A stretch of DNA of 64,000 nt. Origin: Planctomycetia bacterium. GTDB taxonomy: Bacteria > Planctomycetota > Planctomycetia > Pirellulales > JACPPG01. Positions 11,808 through 20,000 of the stretch are shown here, piece by piece. Position numbers and translations under genes: made by a program. The stretch is from positions 1 through 64,000 of the forward strand of contig JACPPG010000030.1 of assembly GCA_016191115.1 (NCBI GenBank), in the 5' to 3' direction. Below the pieces are notes generated by a model. The model saw only the letters and a program-made list of their open reading frames with translations. It was not told the DNA's origin and did no database searches. The stretch's first letter is position 1; each line of letters opens with the position of its first letter.

Positions 11808-12464
11808 CTACTGCCCCGGTGGCGGCGTGGTCATCGATTGGCCGCCCGGTGGAAGCGTTTGGTACTGCGGCTGCCCCGCCGCCCTGGACGGTGGTGGCAG
11901 CACCTGGTACGGCGGCTGGCCGGGCGGAACCAGTGGCGTTTGCAGGCCCGGCTGCCCCGGAGGGGCAAGCGGCGTGGGCGGTACGAGTGGCGCGGCGCCG
12001 GGCCCGGTCACGGCTTGTGGCGGCGGCGCGACGATCTGCGGCGGGGGATTGGCGCGGCGCATTTCCTCGGCGCGGCCCATCAATTGCTCCCGCGGCGGAA
12101 TCTGCTGCGGAATGAGCTGGAAGTTCAACGTCCGCTCGTCGCGAATCTTGAACGGCACGACGTTTTCGCTCACAAAATCGAGGCCGTACCACTCGTACCA
12201 CGGCGCCCGGACGTCCTGGTCCGTTGTCAACGTCTCGAACCCGTCGCGGACCAGCCGGAACTGACGCCGGCCGTAATACACGTAGTCGGTCGACACCGGC
12301 GTGACGCCGATCGGGTAGTTGTCGACGTACACGAAGGCGCCCGGCGGATTGGAGCGGATGGTCATCCGCCGCGTCACGCACCCGGCTGCGCAGAGGGCCA
12401 CCAAGGCCACGGCGACAAGCCCGCGGCGAGCGGCGATCGACCAAACTGGTGCGGGCGAGATCAC
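11808..12464 (-). CDS. PEGA-domain lipoprotein
   Basis: Predicted lipoprotein of 218 residues. The leader SIAARRGLVAVALVALCAAGC ends in a plausible lipobox (CAAGC). The mature part begins with a PEGA domain (MTIRSNPPGAFVYVDNYPIG and TPVSTDYVYYGRRQFRLVRDG), a small beta domain often found on exported surface proteins. The C-terminal 80 residues are a low-complexity Pro/Gly/Gln stretch that probably spans or contacts the wall. I chose the GTG at 12464, which puts the signal peptide at the N-terminus; the frame is open to 12989 but the upstream part has no protein-like character. It converges on the kinase gene. Confidence 0.78.
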   Translation of the reverse strand: MISPAPVWSIAARRGLVAVALVALCAAGCVTRRMTIRSNPPGAFVYVDNYPIGVTPVSTDYVYYGRRQFRLVRDGFETLTTDQDVRAPWYEWYGLDFVSENVVPFKIRDERTLNFQLIPQQIPPREQLMGRAEEMRRANPPPQIVAPPPQAVTGPGAAPLVPPTPLAPPGQPGLQTPLVPPGQPPYQVLPPPSRAAGQPQYQTLPPGGQSMTTPPPGQ

Positions 12465-12972
12465 GCGAGACGTTTCACCTTCAATGTCGACGGGCCGGAA
12501 GCTTTGGGGCGCGCAAACGCGGCGCGCGATGCTGGATCGCGGTCGCAGCCGCGGTTGCCAGCCGGACGAGGATAACCAGGGAATCGAAGAAGACGTGGGC
12601 CGCGGAGTATAGCGAGCGACCGCCGGCCCATCCAGGCCGATAGCACGGCCCGCGATCGAGTGGGGTGCGCCGGCAAAGGAGGAAGAATCACCACAAAGCC
12701 ACGAAGGACACAAAGAGGAGATTGCTGGCATCGCGGGAGGGGCAGCTTCGTTGAGGCCCGACGACCGCCAGGATTCCCGTCTCTGCCCGCTTCTTCTTTG
12801 TGCCCTTTGTGCCTTTGTGGTTGAATTCCTTCCCGCGGCGAGGGATGCGGCGAAAGTCAGCGGCCACGAAGCGTCTACAACCGGCGGGGAAAGCGAGTTA
12901 AGATGAGCACGGTAGGGCCTCTGGCAAGGCTCCCAAAGCGTGCCCAGGAAGTGCGGCGACCCGGAATCTGTG
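12465..12972. other. Intergenic region with CACAAAG-type inverted repeat
   Basis: About 500 bases between the divergent PEGA and phosphatase genes. It holds an imperfect inverted repeat: a left arm at 12681-12720 (ACCACAAAGCCACGAAGGAC core) and a right arm at 12791-12830 (CTTTGTGCCTTTGTGGTTGA core), with 70 bases between. I see no convincing gene in the rest. Confidence 0.6.
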
Positions 12973-14265
12973 ATGCCTGCTACCGACACAGCCTGGCACG
13001 ATGCGGTCGACTATGCCGCCGCGAGCGACCTTGGCCTGCGCCGCGCCAACAATCAGGACTCCTACGTCGTCGTCGTCACGCCCGAACGGAACGAGTGGCT
13101 CAGACGCGGCCATCTGTTCATGGTGGCTGACGGGATGGGCGCCCACGCTGCGGGCGAGTTGGCCAGCAAAATGGCCACCGATTTCATCTCACTGACCTAC
13201 TACAAGGCCCCCGACGAGTCGCCGGTCGACGCCGTGCGTGGCGCCTTTAGCGACGCCAACGAGCGAATCTATACCCGCGGCCAAAGCAATCCCGACTTCC
13301 GCGGCATGGGCACCACGGCCAGCGTGCTCTTGCTTCTGCCCGAGGGCGCCGTCGTCGCCCACGTGGGCGATAGCCGCGTGTACCGCCTGCGCGCCGGGCT
13401 TCTCGAGCAGTTGTCGTTCGACCACAGCCTGGTGTGGGAGATGCAGGCCATCGGCAAGCTCCGCCCCGAGGAGCTGAACGTCCCAAAGAACATCATCACG
13501 CGCTCGCTGGGCCCCTACCCGCAAGTGCAGGTCGACCTCGAAGGCCCGTTCCCGCTGGCGGTGGGCGATACGTTTCTGTTGTGCAGCGACGGGCTGTCGG
13601 GGCAGGTCGAGGACGAGGAGATGGGCTGCATCCTGGCGGCCTTGCCGCCCGCCGAGGCCGTGCAGGCGCTCGTGGATCTGGCCAACCTGCGCGGCGGGCC
13701 CGACAACATCACGGTGATCGTCGGCCGGGTCGCGGGAGCCGACATCATCGGCGGTGGAGTGGACATGTCGCCGGCCGAGGCGCGCCGCGCGCCCGGCCGC
13801 CGCACGGTGCATCTCGGCTGGTGGATCGCGCTGGGCGTGCTCGTGCTGGCCTCGCTGACGATGACGCTCGTGCAGCGCTTCATCGTGGCTGGCGCAACGG
13901 CCGCGGCGGCAGTTCTCGTCGCGCTGTGGATCGCGCTACAGCGAACGAGCGCCGCCGGCGACGGCCAGATCGGTCAGGGCCAGTTGGGAAAGGCGCCCTA
14001 CCGCGCGACCTACTGCGAGGCCAACAGCCGCGTCGTCGAACAGCTCGCCAAGGTCGTCAACCAGTTGCGCGCCGCCGCCGCCGAGGAACACTGGCAGGTC
14101 GACTGGGACCGCTTCAACGCCTACAGCCAGCGGGCCGCGGCCGCCGACCGGGAGAAGAACTACCAGCAAAACGTCCGCGAACACTGCCACGCCATCAGCT
14201 TCATGATGGAAGAACTCCGCCAGCAACCACTGCGGAAAAACGGGGACGGGGCGAGCGAAGGGTGA
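12973..14265 (+). CDS. PP2C-family Ser/Thr protein phosphatase with membrane anchor
   Basis: Predicted PPM/PP2C phosphatase of 430 residues, likely opposing Ser/Thr kinases such as the one at 8266. Metal-binding motifs are present: RRANNQDSY and FMVADGMGAHAAGE near the N-terminus, then VAHVGDSRVYR, LLCSDGLSGQV and GGPDNITVIV. The catalytic domain ends near residue 255. Two close hydrophobic segments follow (WWIALGVLVLASLTMTLV and FIVAGATAAAAVLVALWIAL), then a charged helical tail of about 100 residues. I chose the ATG at 12973 (MPATDTAWHDAV). The tail resembles no domain I can name and may be cytoplasmic, since both termini would lie on the same side of a two-helix hairpin. Confidence 0.9.
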   Translation: MPATDTAWHDAVDYAAASDLGLRRANNQDSYVVVVTPERNEWLRRGHLFMVADGMGAHAAGELASKMATDFISLTYYKAPDESPVDAVRGAFSDANERIYTRGQSNPDFRGMGTTASVLLLLPEGAVVAHVGDSRVYRLRAGLLEQLSFDHSLVWEMQAIGKLRPEELNVPKNIITRSLGPYPQVQVDLEGPFPLAVGDTFLLCSDGLSGQVEDEEMGCILAALPPAEAVQALVDLANLRGGPDNITVIVGRVAGADIIGGGVDMSPAEARRAPGRRTVHLGWWIALGVLVLASLTMTLVQRFIVAGATAAAAVLVALWIALQRTSAAGDGQIGQGQLGKAPYRATYCEANSRVVEQLAKVVNQLRAAAAEEHWQVDWDRFNAYSQRAAAADREKNYQQNVREHCHAISFMMEELRQQPLRKNGDGASEG

Positions 14266-14380
14266 GCCCGGCGCCGGGCGAGGGTCGTCGCTGCCGCGGC
14301 TGCCGCCGGAATGACGAATGTCTAAAAAAAAAAGGCAAATGACAAAAGGTCGCCTCGCACGCCCTCTGCCCGCTGCCGCC

Positions 14381-14995
14381 TCACCTCAGTTGCCACTGCT
14401 TGATGGCTTCAAAAGGGTAAAAGAGCATCAAAATGTTGAGCGTCAGGTTGTCGCGGACGAAGTACAGCGATAACAGCTCGACCGCCACGACAAACAGCAG
14501 CATCCATTTCCAGCCGCACCTCCATGCCAGCCAGAACCCGACCATGGCGGCCGTCAAATCGAATGTCGAATTCAGGATGCTGTCGCCATAGTAGTCGAGC
14601 GAGGCCGTGGCGGTGCGATAGCGATCGATGATGAAGGGAGAGTTTTCGAGGATTTCCCAGGAAGCCTCGATCAGGCTTGCCGTGAGGAAACGGGCTCTGA
14701 CGCCGAGCGATCGAGAAAGCGGAAGCAGCAGCCAATAGAAGAAGATGCCGTGCAGAACGTGCGAAAAGGTGTAGGGGTCGACCATCCATTGCGACGTGTC
14801 GTGCGTCCAAGCACCGGCCCAAACGCCGAAGCCCGAATCGCTCAGGATTCCACGGCCCATCAGCCACAGCACCAGCCAGAACGCAACAAAGAGCGGCACG
14901 ATCACGCTGACCACGCGCGGCGTGGACAGATCACGAGTCGCGGCCGCCTCGGTACGCCCGCCGCTCGTGCCGTTTGGTGATGATTGTGAGAGCAT
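14381..14995 (-). CDS. DUF2585/UPF0314-type membrane protein
   Basis: Predicted inner-membrane protein of 204 residues with about five hydrophobic segments and unknown function. It carries the family's characteristic stretch: DPYTFSHVLHGIFFYWLL, then EASWEILENSPFIIDRYR, TATASLDYYGDSILNS and VRDNLTLNILMLFYPFEAIK. The conserved charged residues (H, E, E, D, R, R, D) suggest an enzymatic or binding site in the membrane. I chose the ATG at 14995; a TTG at 15019 would extend it by eight residues. It is transcribed away from the REP-flanked region to the right. Confidence 0.82.
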   Translation of the reverse strand: MLSQSSPNGTSGGRTEAAATRDLSTPRVVSVIVPLFVAFWLVLWLMGRGILSDSGFGVWAGAWTHDTSQWMVDPYTFSHVLHGIFFYWLLLPLSRSLGVRARFLTASLIEASWEILENSPFIIDRYRTATASLDYYGDSILNSTFDLTAAMVGFWLAWRCGWKWMLLFVVAVELLSLYFVRDNLTLNILMLFYPFEAIKQWQLR

Positions 14996-15062
14996 TGGTT
15001 CGCCTGCTGTTTCGCGCAACTACGCTTGGATTCGGCCGCTCACCAACTTTAAGAAAGAAGAG

Positions 15063-15114
15063 AAAAAGGGGACATTCTACTTTAATCGTTGAAAAAGTAG
15101 AATGTCCCCTTTTT
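15063..15114. repeat. REP hairpin A (AAAAAGGGGACATTCTACTTT)
   Basis: A perfect inverted repeat with 21-base arms at 15063-15083 and 15094-15114 and a 10-base loop (AATCGTTGAA). The identical arms recur at 15934-15986 with a different loop. The family looks like the REP palindromes mobilised by RAYT transposases. The right arm contains an ATG at 15102 that opens a reading frame beginning MSPFW, which is not evidence of a gene by itself. Confidence 0.88.
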
Positions 15115-15460
15115 GGGGTTGGAAGGTAGACAGTATTCGACTGCTGTGTGAGAGAGCGACTATTGACTTCGCCTTCGAGGTATATGTGGAACCTAGACGA
15201 GGGACGCCCTTCAACGTCTCTTACGTCGCCGCGACTACACCCAGCAATTTGGAGCGAGGAGTTCCCGTGCCATACACGCTGCCGACATCCTCTGGGCATG
15301 AGGAGGAATTCCTTGAGGAGATGCTCGGGCTGCTTGCCTTAGGCCTTGAGTGGTTTCGCGACTATGCGACGCCTGATATGTGCCTTCTCCCCATCAAGAG
15401 AGTCTGCCGGCCAACGGCAGATGTACTCTACGGGCCAGCGGGAGCGCGAGCGCGTGCCGC
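15115..15460 (+). other. Unresolved possible gene fragment between REP hairpins
   Basis: The frame from the ATG in the REP arm (15102) reads through about 90 residues with ordinary composition (for example VDSIRLLCERATIDFAFEVY and EEEFLEEMLGLLALGLEWF) before turning into Ser/Arg/Pro-rich sequence at about 15400. It may be a fragment of an old gene whose start was replaced by the REP element, or chance. I recognise no domain. Confidence 0.3.
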
Positions 15461-15679
15461 TACAACGCCCAGGGCGAAGTTTTCCACAAGGCCGACGACT
15501 ATGCCGCATTCATCGCGCTCTTCGAGCGCGCCTGCGAGCGGATTCCCATGCGAATCCTGGGTTGGTGCGTACCGCAGCACGGTCAGCAAGTGCTCGTCGC
15601 GTTCGATGGGAAGCCGGTGCCATCGAGCGCGGCCAACGGCACCGTCGCGGGCAGGTTTCGCTGCCACTTGGCGAGGTGA
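15461..15679 (+). pseudogene. Decayed REP-associated tyrosine transposase (RAYT) fragment
   Basis: One frame reads EVFHKADDYAAFIALFERA followed by CERIPMRILGWCV, which matches the N-terminal part of RAYT/IS200-like Y1 transposases (typically a VFHKxxDYxAF...LPMRLLGYCLMPNH pattern). The essential His-hydrophobic-His motif that should follow is lost: the sequence reads VPQHGQQVLVAFDG instead of an MPNHFHLVLWP-like stretch. The remaining text may rejoin the family near GTVAGRFR, implying an internal deletion. The fragment lies between two perfect REP hairpins, as expected for a relic of the enzyme that mobilises them. It has no start codon of its own and cannot be active. Confidence 0.6.
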
Positions 15680-15933
15680 ATCGTTAGGCAGTTGTGCTGC
15701 CCCCCGTTCTGCTAGCAGCGTTCTCAGCGCTGCGCAATCGCTAAACCTTGCCGCGCCCACTGCTGGTAAATGCTTCGTCTGCTGGGCGTGCCGGGAGTCA
15801 ACCGATAACAGATTCGGACGCGCCGCGCGCGTCGTTCAGCAGGGAGAGTCCCCTTTTCGGCCAGGGAGTTCGATGTGAGCCGAGCGCAGCACAGCAATTG
15901 CGAAACGGCCCGTCTCGCCACCGCGGGAGAAAT

Positions 15934-15986
15934 AAAAAGGGGACATTCTACTTTATTGGCCAAGAAAAGTAGAATGTCCCCTTTTT
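15934..15986. repeat. REP hairpin B, overlapping the start of a WD40 gene
   Basis: Perfect inverted repeat with 21-base arms at 15934-15954 and 15966-15986, identical to the arms of hairpin A, around an 11-base loop. The right arm supplies the ATG at 15974 and the first residues (MSPFW) of the WD40 protein gene that follows. Confidence 0.88.
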
Positions 15987-16996
15987 GGGCGGCGTTGGCG
16001 GTGGTGCTGTCGGCGGCTGGCATCTCGGTGGCCGGCGAATCGGTCGGGCTGCAGGCCCAGCGGGTCATGCCCCTGCGCGCCGGGAACGGCACGGCCGTGC
16101 TGCCGGTGCTGACGGCCGTGAGCCTCAGTCCCGACGGCCGGCAGTTCGCCACCGGCGGCGACGATCACATGGTCCGCGTCTGGAACGTCGGCGACGGAAA
16201 GCTCGTCCGCGAGTTGCGCGGCCACACCGATTGGGTGCGGGCCGTCGTCTACAACCCGACCGGGCAGGTGCTGGCCACTGGCGGCGACGATCATCGCGTC
16301 ATCTATTGGGACGTAGCGACCGGGCAGGCCCGCCGCACGCTCCCCGGACCGTCGCAGGTGATCTACTGTCTGGCCTACAGCCAGGACGGCAAACTGCTGG
16401 CGGCCACCGGCTTCGACAACAAGGTCCGGCTGTACGACGGCGTCAGCGGAGACCTGGTGCGCGAGCTGGCGGGCACGTGCGACGACATTCGCGCCGTGGC
16501 GTTCTCACCCGACGGCAAGTTGCTCGCCGCCGCCGGGCGCGACGGCAAGGTGCACATCTGGGACCGCACGACAGGCAGGGTCGCGCACGACATCAGCGCC
16601 CACAAGCAACGCGTTCGCGCGCTCGCGTTCTCGGCCGACGGTTCGCAATTGGCCACCGGCGGGGAAGACCGCTTCCTGCGCATCTGGAACCCGCACACGG
16701 CCGCCGAGTTGCACGCCATTGCCAGCCGGCCGGGCAAGATCCAGTCGCTTGTCTACCTGGGGCCCGGGCGACTGGCGGCCGGCGCCAGCGACAACGCGAT
16801 CCGCATCTGGAACGTCACGACCGAAAAGGAGGAAGCCCGCCTGGTGGGGCACACCGGCAGCGTTTCCTCGCTGGATTATCAGGCGCAAGCGGGCATTCTA
16901 ATCTCGGCCAGCTTCGATACGTCCGTGCGGATTTGGAATCCGCCGGGCGCTGACCGCAAGGTCGTCGAGGGTCCCGACCGCCGCATCACCCGCTAG
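15974..16996 (+). CDS. Exported WD40-repeat protein
   Basis: Predicted secreted or periplasmic beta-propeller of 340 residues. A signal peptide (AALAVVLSAAGISVAGESVG) precedes seven WD40-like blades, each with a recognisable core such as MVRVWNVGDGKLVREL, RVIYWDVATGQARRTL, KVHIWDRTTGRVAHDI, FLRIWNPHTA, AIRIWNVTTE and SVRIWNPPGAD. Such proteins act as binding scaffolds; the partner is unknown. The start is unusual: the best ATG (15974) lies inside the right arm of a REP hairpin, and the next upstream start at 15875 adds 33 residues running through the hairpin. Either the REP element replaced the original start or the true start is a rare codon further in. The ORF remains intact. Confidence 0.78.
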   Translation: MSPFWAALAVVLSAAGISVAGESVGLQAQRVMPLRAGNGTAVLPVLTAVSLSPDGRQFATGGDDHMVRVWNVGDGKLVRELRGHTDWVRAVVYNPTGQVLATGGDDHRVIYWDVATGQARRTLPGPSQVIYCLAYSQDGKLLAATGFDNKVRLYDGVSGDLVRELAGTCDDIRAVAFSPDGKLLAAAGRDGKVHIWDRTTGRVAHDISAHKQRVRALAFSADGSQLATGGEDRFLRIWNPHTAAELHAIASRPGKIQSLVYLGPGRLAAGASDNAIRIWNVTTEKEEARLVGHTGSVSSLDYQAQAGILISASFDTSVRIWNPPGADRKVVEGPDRRITR

Positions 16997-17067
16997 CCAA
17001 GCCTCAAGCTCCACAGAATTTCACCAGCTCGCCGCCGCACGCCACCGCGCTCACAAGGAGGTTGATC

Positions 17068-20000
17068 GTGGGTCTGTTCAGCACCATGCTGCGATTCTCG
17101 CGACGGCGGGGCGTCGCGCCTGTGCCGGCGCCGGCCCGCGCCAGCGCGACACCTTACCGGCGGTGCCGCGTCGAGGAGGTGGAGCCGCGGAAGCTCCTGG
17201 CGGCCGACGTTCAGGTGGGCGCCGTGTACTTCGACCCAGGAAGCGGCTTCGACGAAACGCCCAACACGATCCAGATCACGTGGAAGGGGGGCGCGGCCGG
17301 CACCGAGCTCGCAAAATTGACGATCGACGCCGACAAAGTTGGCGACGGCCTGACGATCGGCGACACCTTCTTCGACATCGCCGACGGCGGCAAGGGCGCC
17401 TACGCCTCGCATCCCTTCCAGCTTGTCTCGCACGACGGCTTCGAGGTGACAAACGTCTCGGTGGTCGATGGCGGGCAGCTCCTGGAATTCACGTTCTCCG
17501 GCTTCACGTCCGACAAAAAGCTGATTTTCACCATCGACGTCGACGAGCAAGGATTCTTGAAGGCCAACTCGGTCGCCGAAGGGGCCGAATTCGAGGGCTC
17601 GAAGCTCACCGCCACGTTCCAGGCCCCGCACTACTACGACTTCACGGGCACGGACATCTTCTTCGACGACTTCGACGAGAAGTTCGCCGGCAGTGGCTTG
17701 AACCTGCCCAACAACGACTATCAGCCGCCGGCCCTCGAGCCCTCGCCCGTGCTGACGGCCGGGGCGATCATCAAGGGGCCGCAGGTGCCGCTGCCCAGCA
17801 GCCTCAGCGGCTTCGTCTACGACGACCTCAACCTGGACAACTCGCAGGAAGGCGGGGAGCCGGGCATCGGCGGCGTGCAGCTCTCGCTTTTGGAGTGGAA
17901 CGGATCGAGTTACGTTGCCACGGGGCTGACGACGACCACCGACGCGAATGGCGCCTACCGTTTCGAAAACTTGCTGCCCGCCCAGTACCGCGTCGTCGAA
18001 ACGCAGCCCACCGGCTACTTCAGCATCGGGGCCAAGGCCGGCACGATCAATGGCACCACCGTCGGCGCCGTCACCTCGCCCGACATCATTAGCGACGTCG
18101 TGCTTCTGGGCGGCGAGGACAGCGTCCACAACGATTTTGCCGAGGCGCGGCCCGGCCGGATCACAGGCATCGTGCACGCCGATCTCAATGGCGACTGCGT
18201 CTACCAGCCCGGCGAGCCGCTCCTGGCGGGCGTCACGATCAAACTGTTGAACGCGCAGCTCCAGGTCGTTGCCACTACGCAGACCAATGCCAGCGGGCAG
18301 TACGAGTTCACGAACCTCAGGCCCGGCGCCTACACCGTAATGGAGGATCAGCCGCAGGGCTATCTCGACGGTGGCGACGAAGTCGGCTCGGCGGGCGGAA
18401 TTCTGGCGCCGCCCGACGGCATCACCGATATCGTGCTGCTGTCCGGCACGAACGGAGTTGACTACAACTTCTGCGAAATTCCGCCGGCCAGGCTGGCCGG
18501 CAAAGTCTATCTGGACACCAATAATAACGGAGTGTTCGACGCCGCGGAGCGCGGCATCGGCGGCGTGACGCTAGCGCTTCTCGATGGCGGCGGAAACCCC
18601 CTGGGCGTGACCACGGTAACAGACGCGAGCGGTGCCTATCGCTTCGAGAACTTGGCGCCGGGCGCGTACGGCGTCGCGGAAATCCAGCCGGCGGGCTACC
18701 TTGATGGGCTGGATGCTGCAGGCAGCGCCGGCGGAACGGCGCTAAATCCAGGTGACAAGATCACGGGGGCCGTCCTCGTCGCCGCCATGAGCGCCGTCAA
18801 CTACAACTTCGGCGAGCTGCTGCCCAACAGCATCTCCGGCCGCGTGCACGTCGACACCAACGCCGACTGCCAATTCGATGCGGACGAAAAACCTTTGGCC
18901 GGCGTCGTGCTCAAATTGCTCGACGGACAGAATCAGGTCATCGCCACGACGCAGACCGACGCCACCGGCCAATACAAGTTCGACAACCTTCCGCCCGGAA
19001 CCTACACCGTTGTCGAGGTACAGCCGTCGGGGTACCTGGACGGCGACGACCACGTGGGCTCCGTCGGCGGCGTGCTCGTGCCGCCGGACAGCATCGCGCA
19101 GATCGCGCTTGTCTCGGACGTGCATGGCACGGAATACAACTTCTGCGAGCTGCCGCCGGCAACCCTGGCTGGAAACGTGTACGTCGACGACAACAACGAC
19201 GGCCTGTTCGATGCGACCGAGCACGGCATCGGCGGCGTGACGGTGATCCTTTTGGGCGCCGATGGAACGCCGCTCGGGCCCACCACGGTGACGGACGCGG
19301 CCGGCGCTTATCGCTTCGAGAATCTGCCGCCAGGCACGTACGGCGTGGCGGAAGTGCAGCCCGCCGGCTACTTCGACGGACTGGACACGGCCGGCAGCGC
19401 CGGCGGCACGGCGCAGAATCCCGGTGACAAAATCACGGGAGCCGTGCTCGTCGCCGGCATCAACGCCGTTGACTACAACTTCGGCGAACTGCGGCCGGCG
19501 AGTCTGTCGGGCATGATCCACGCCGATCTCAACGGAGACTGCGTCTTCCAGCCAGGCGAACCGCAGCTTGCGGGAGTGACGGTCCAATTGTTTGGCGCGC
19601 AAGGACAACTGGTGGCCGCGACCACGACCAACGCGCAAGGAGAGTATTCCTTCGGCAATCTGGCACCGGGGACGTACACCGTGCGCGAGGTGCAGCCGGC
19701 CGGCTATTTCGATGGCGGCGAGGAAGCCGGCAGCGCCGGCGGACTGGTCGGCAACGACACGATCGCGGCTATATCGCTCGGCTCGGGAGTTGCGGCCGTC
19801 GGCTACAACTTCTGCGAAATCCCGCCCGCGACTTTGGCCGGCAACGTCTATGTCGACGACAACAATAACGGCGTATTCGACCCTGCGGAGCTCGGCATCG
19901 GTGGTGTGGAGTTGATCCTTCTGGGCGCCGACGGAACGCCGCTTGGGCCCACCACGGTGACGAACGCGGCTGGCGCTTATCGCTTTGAGAATCTGCCGCC

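Noticed and set aside
12465-12972. N-terminal extension of the PEGA lipoprotein to 12989
   Set aside because: It runs through an inverted filler repeat and would place the signal peptide in the middle of the protein.
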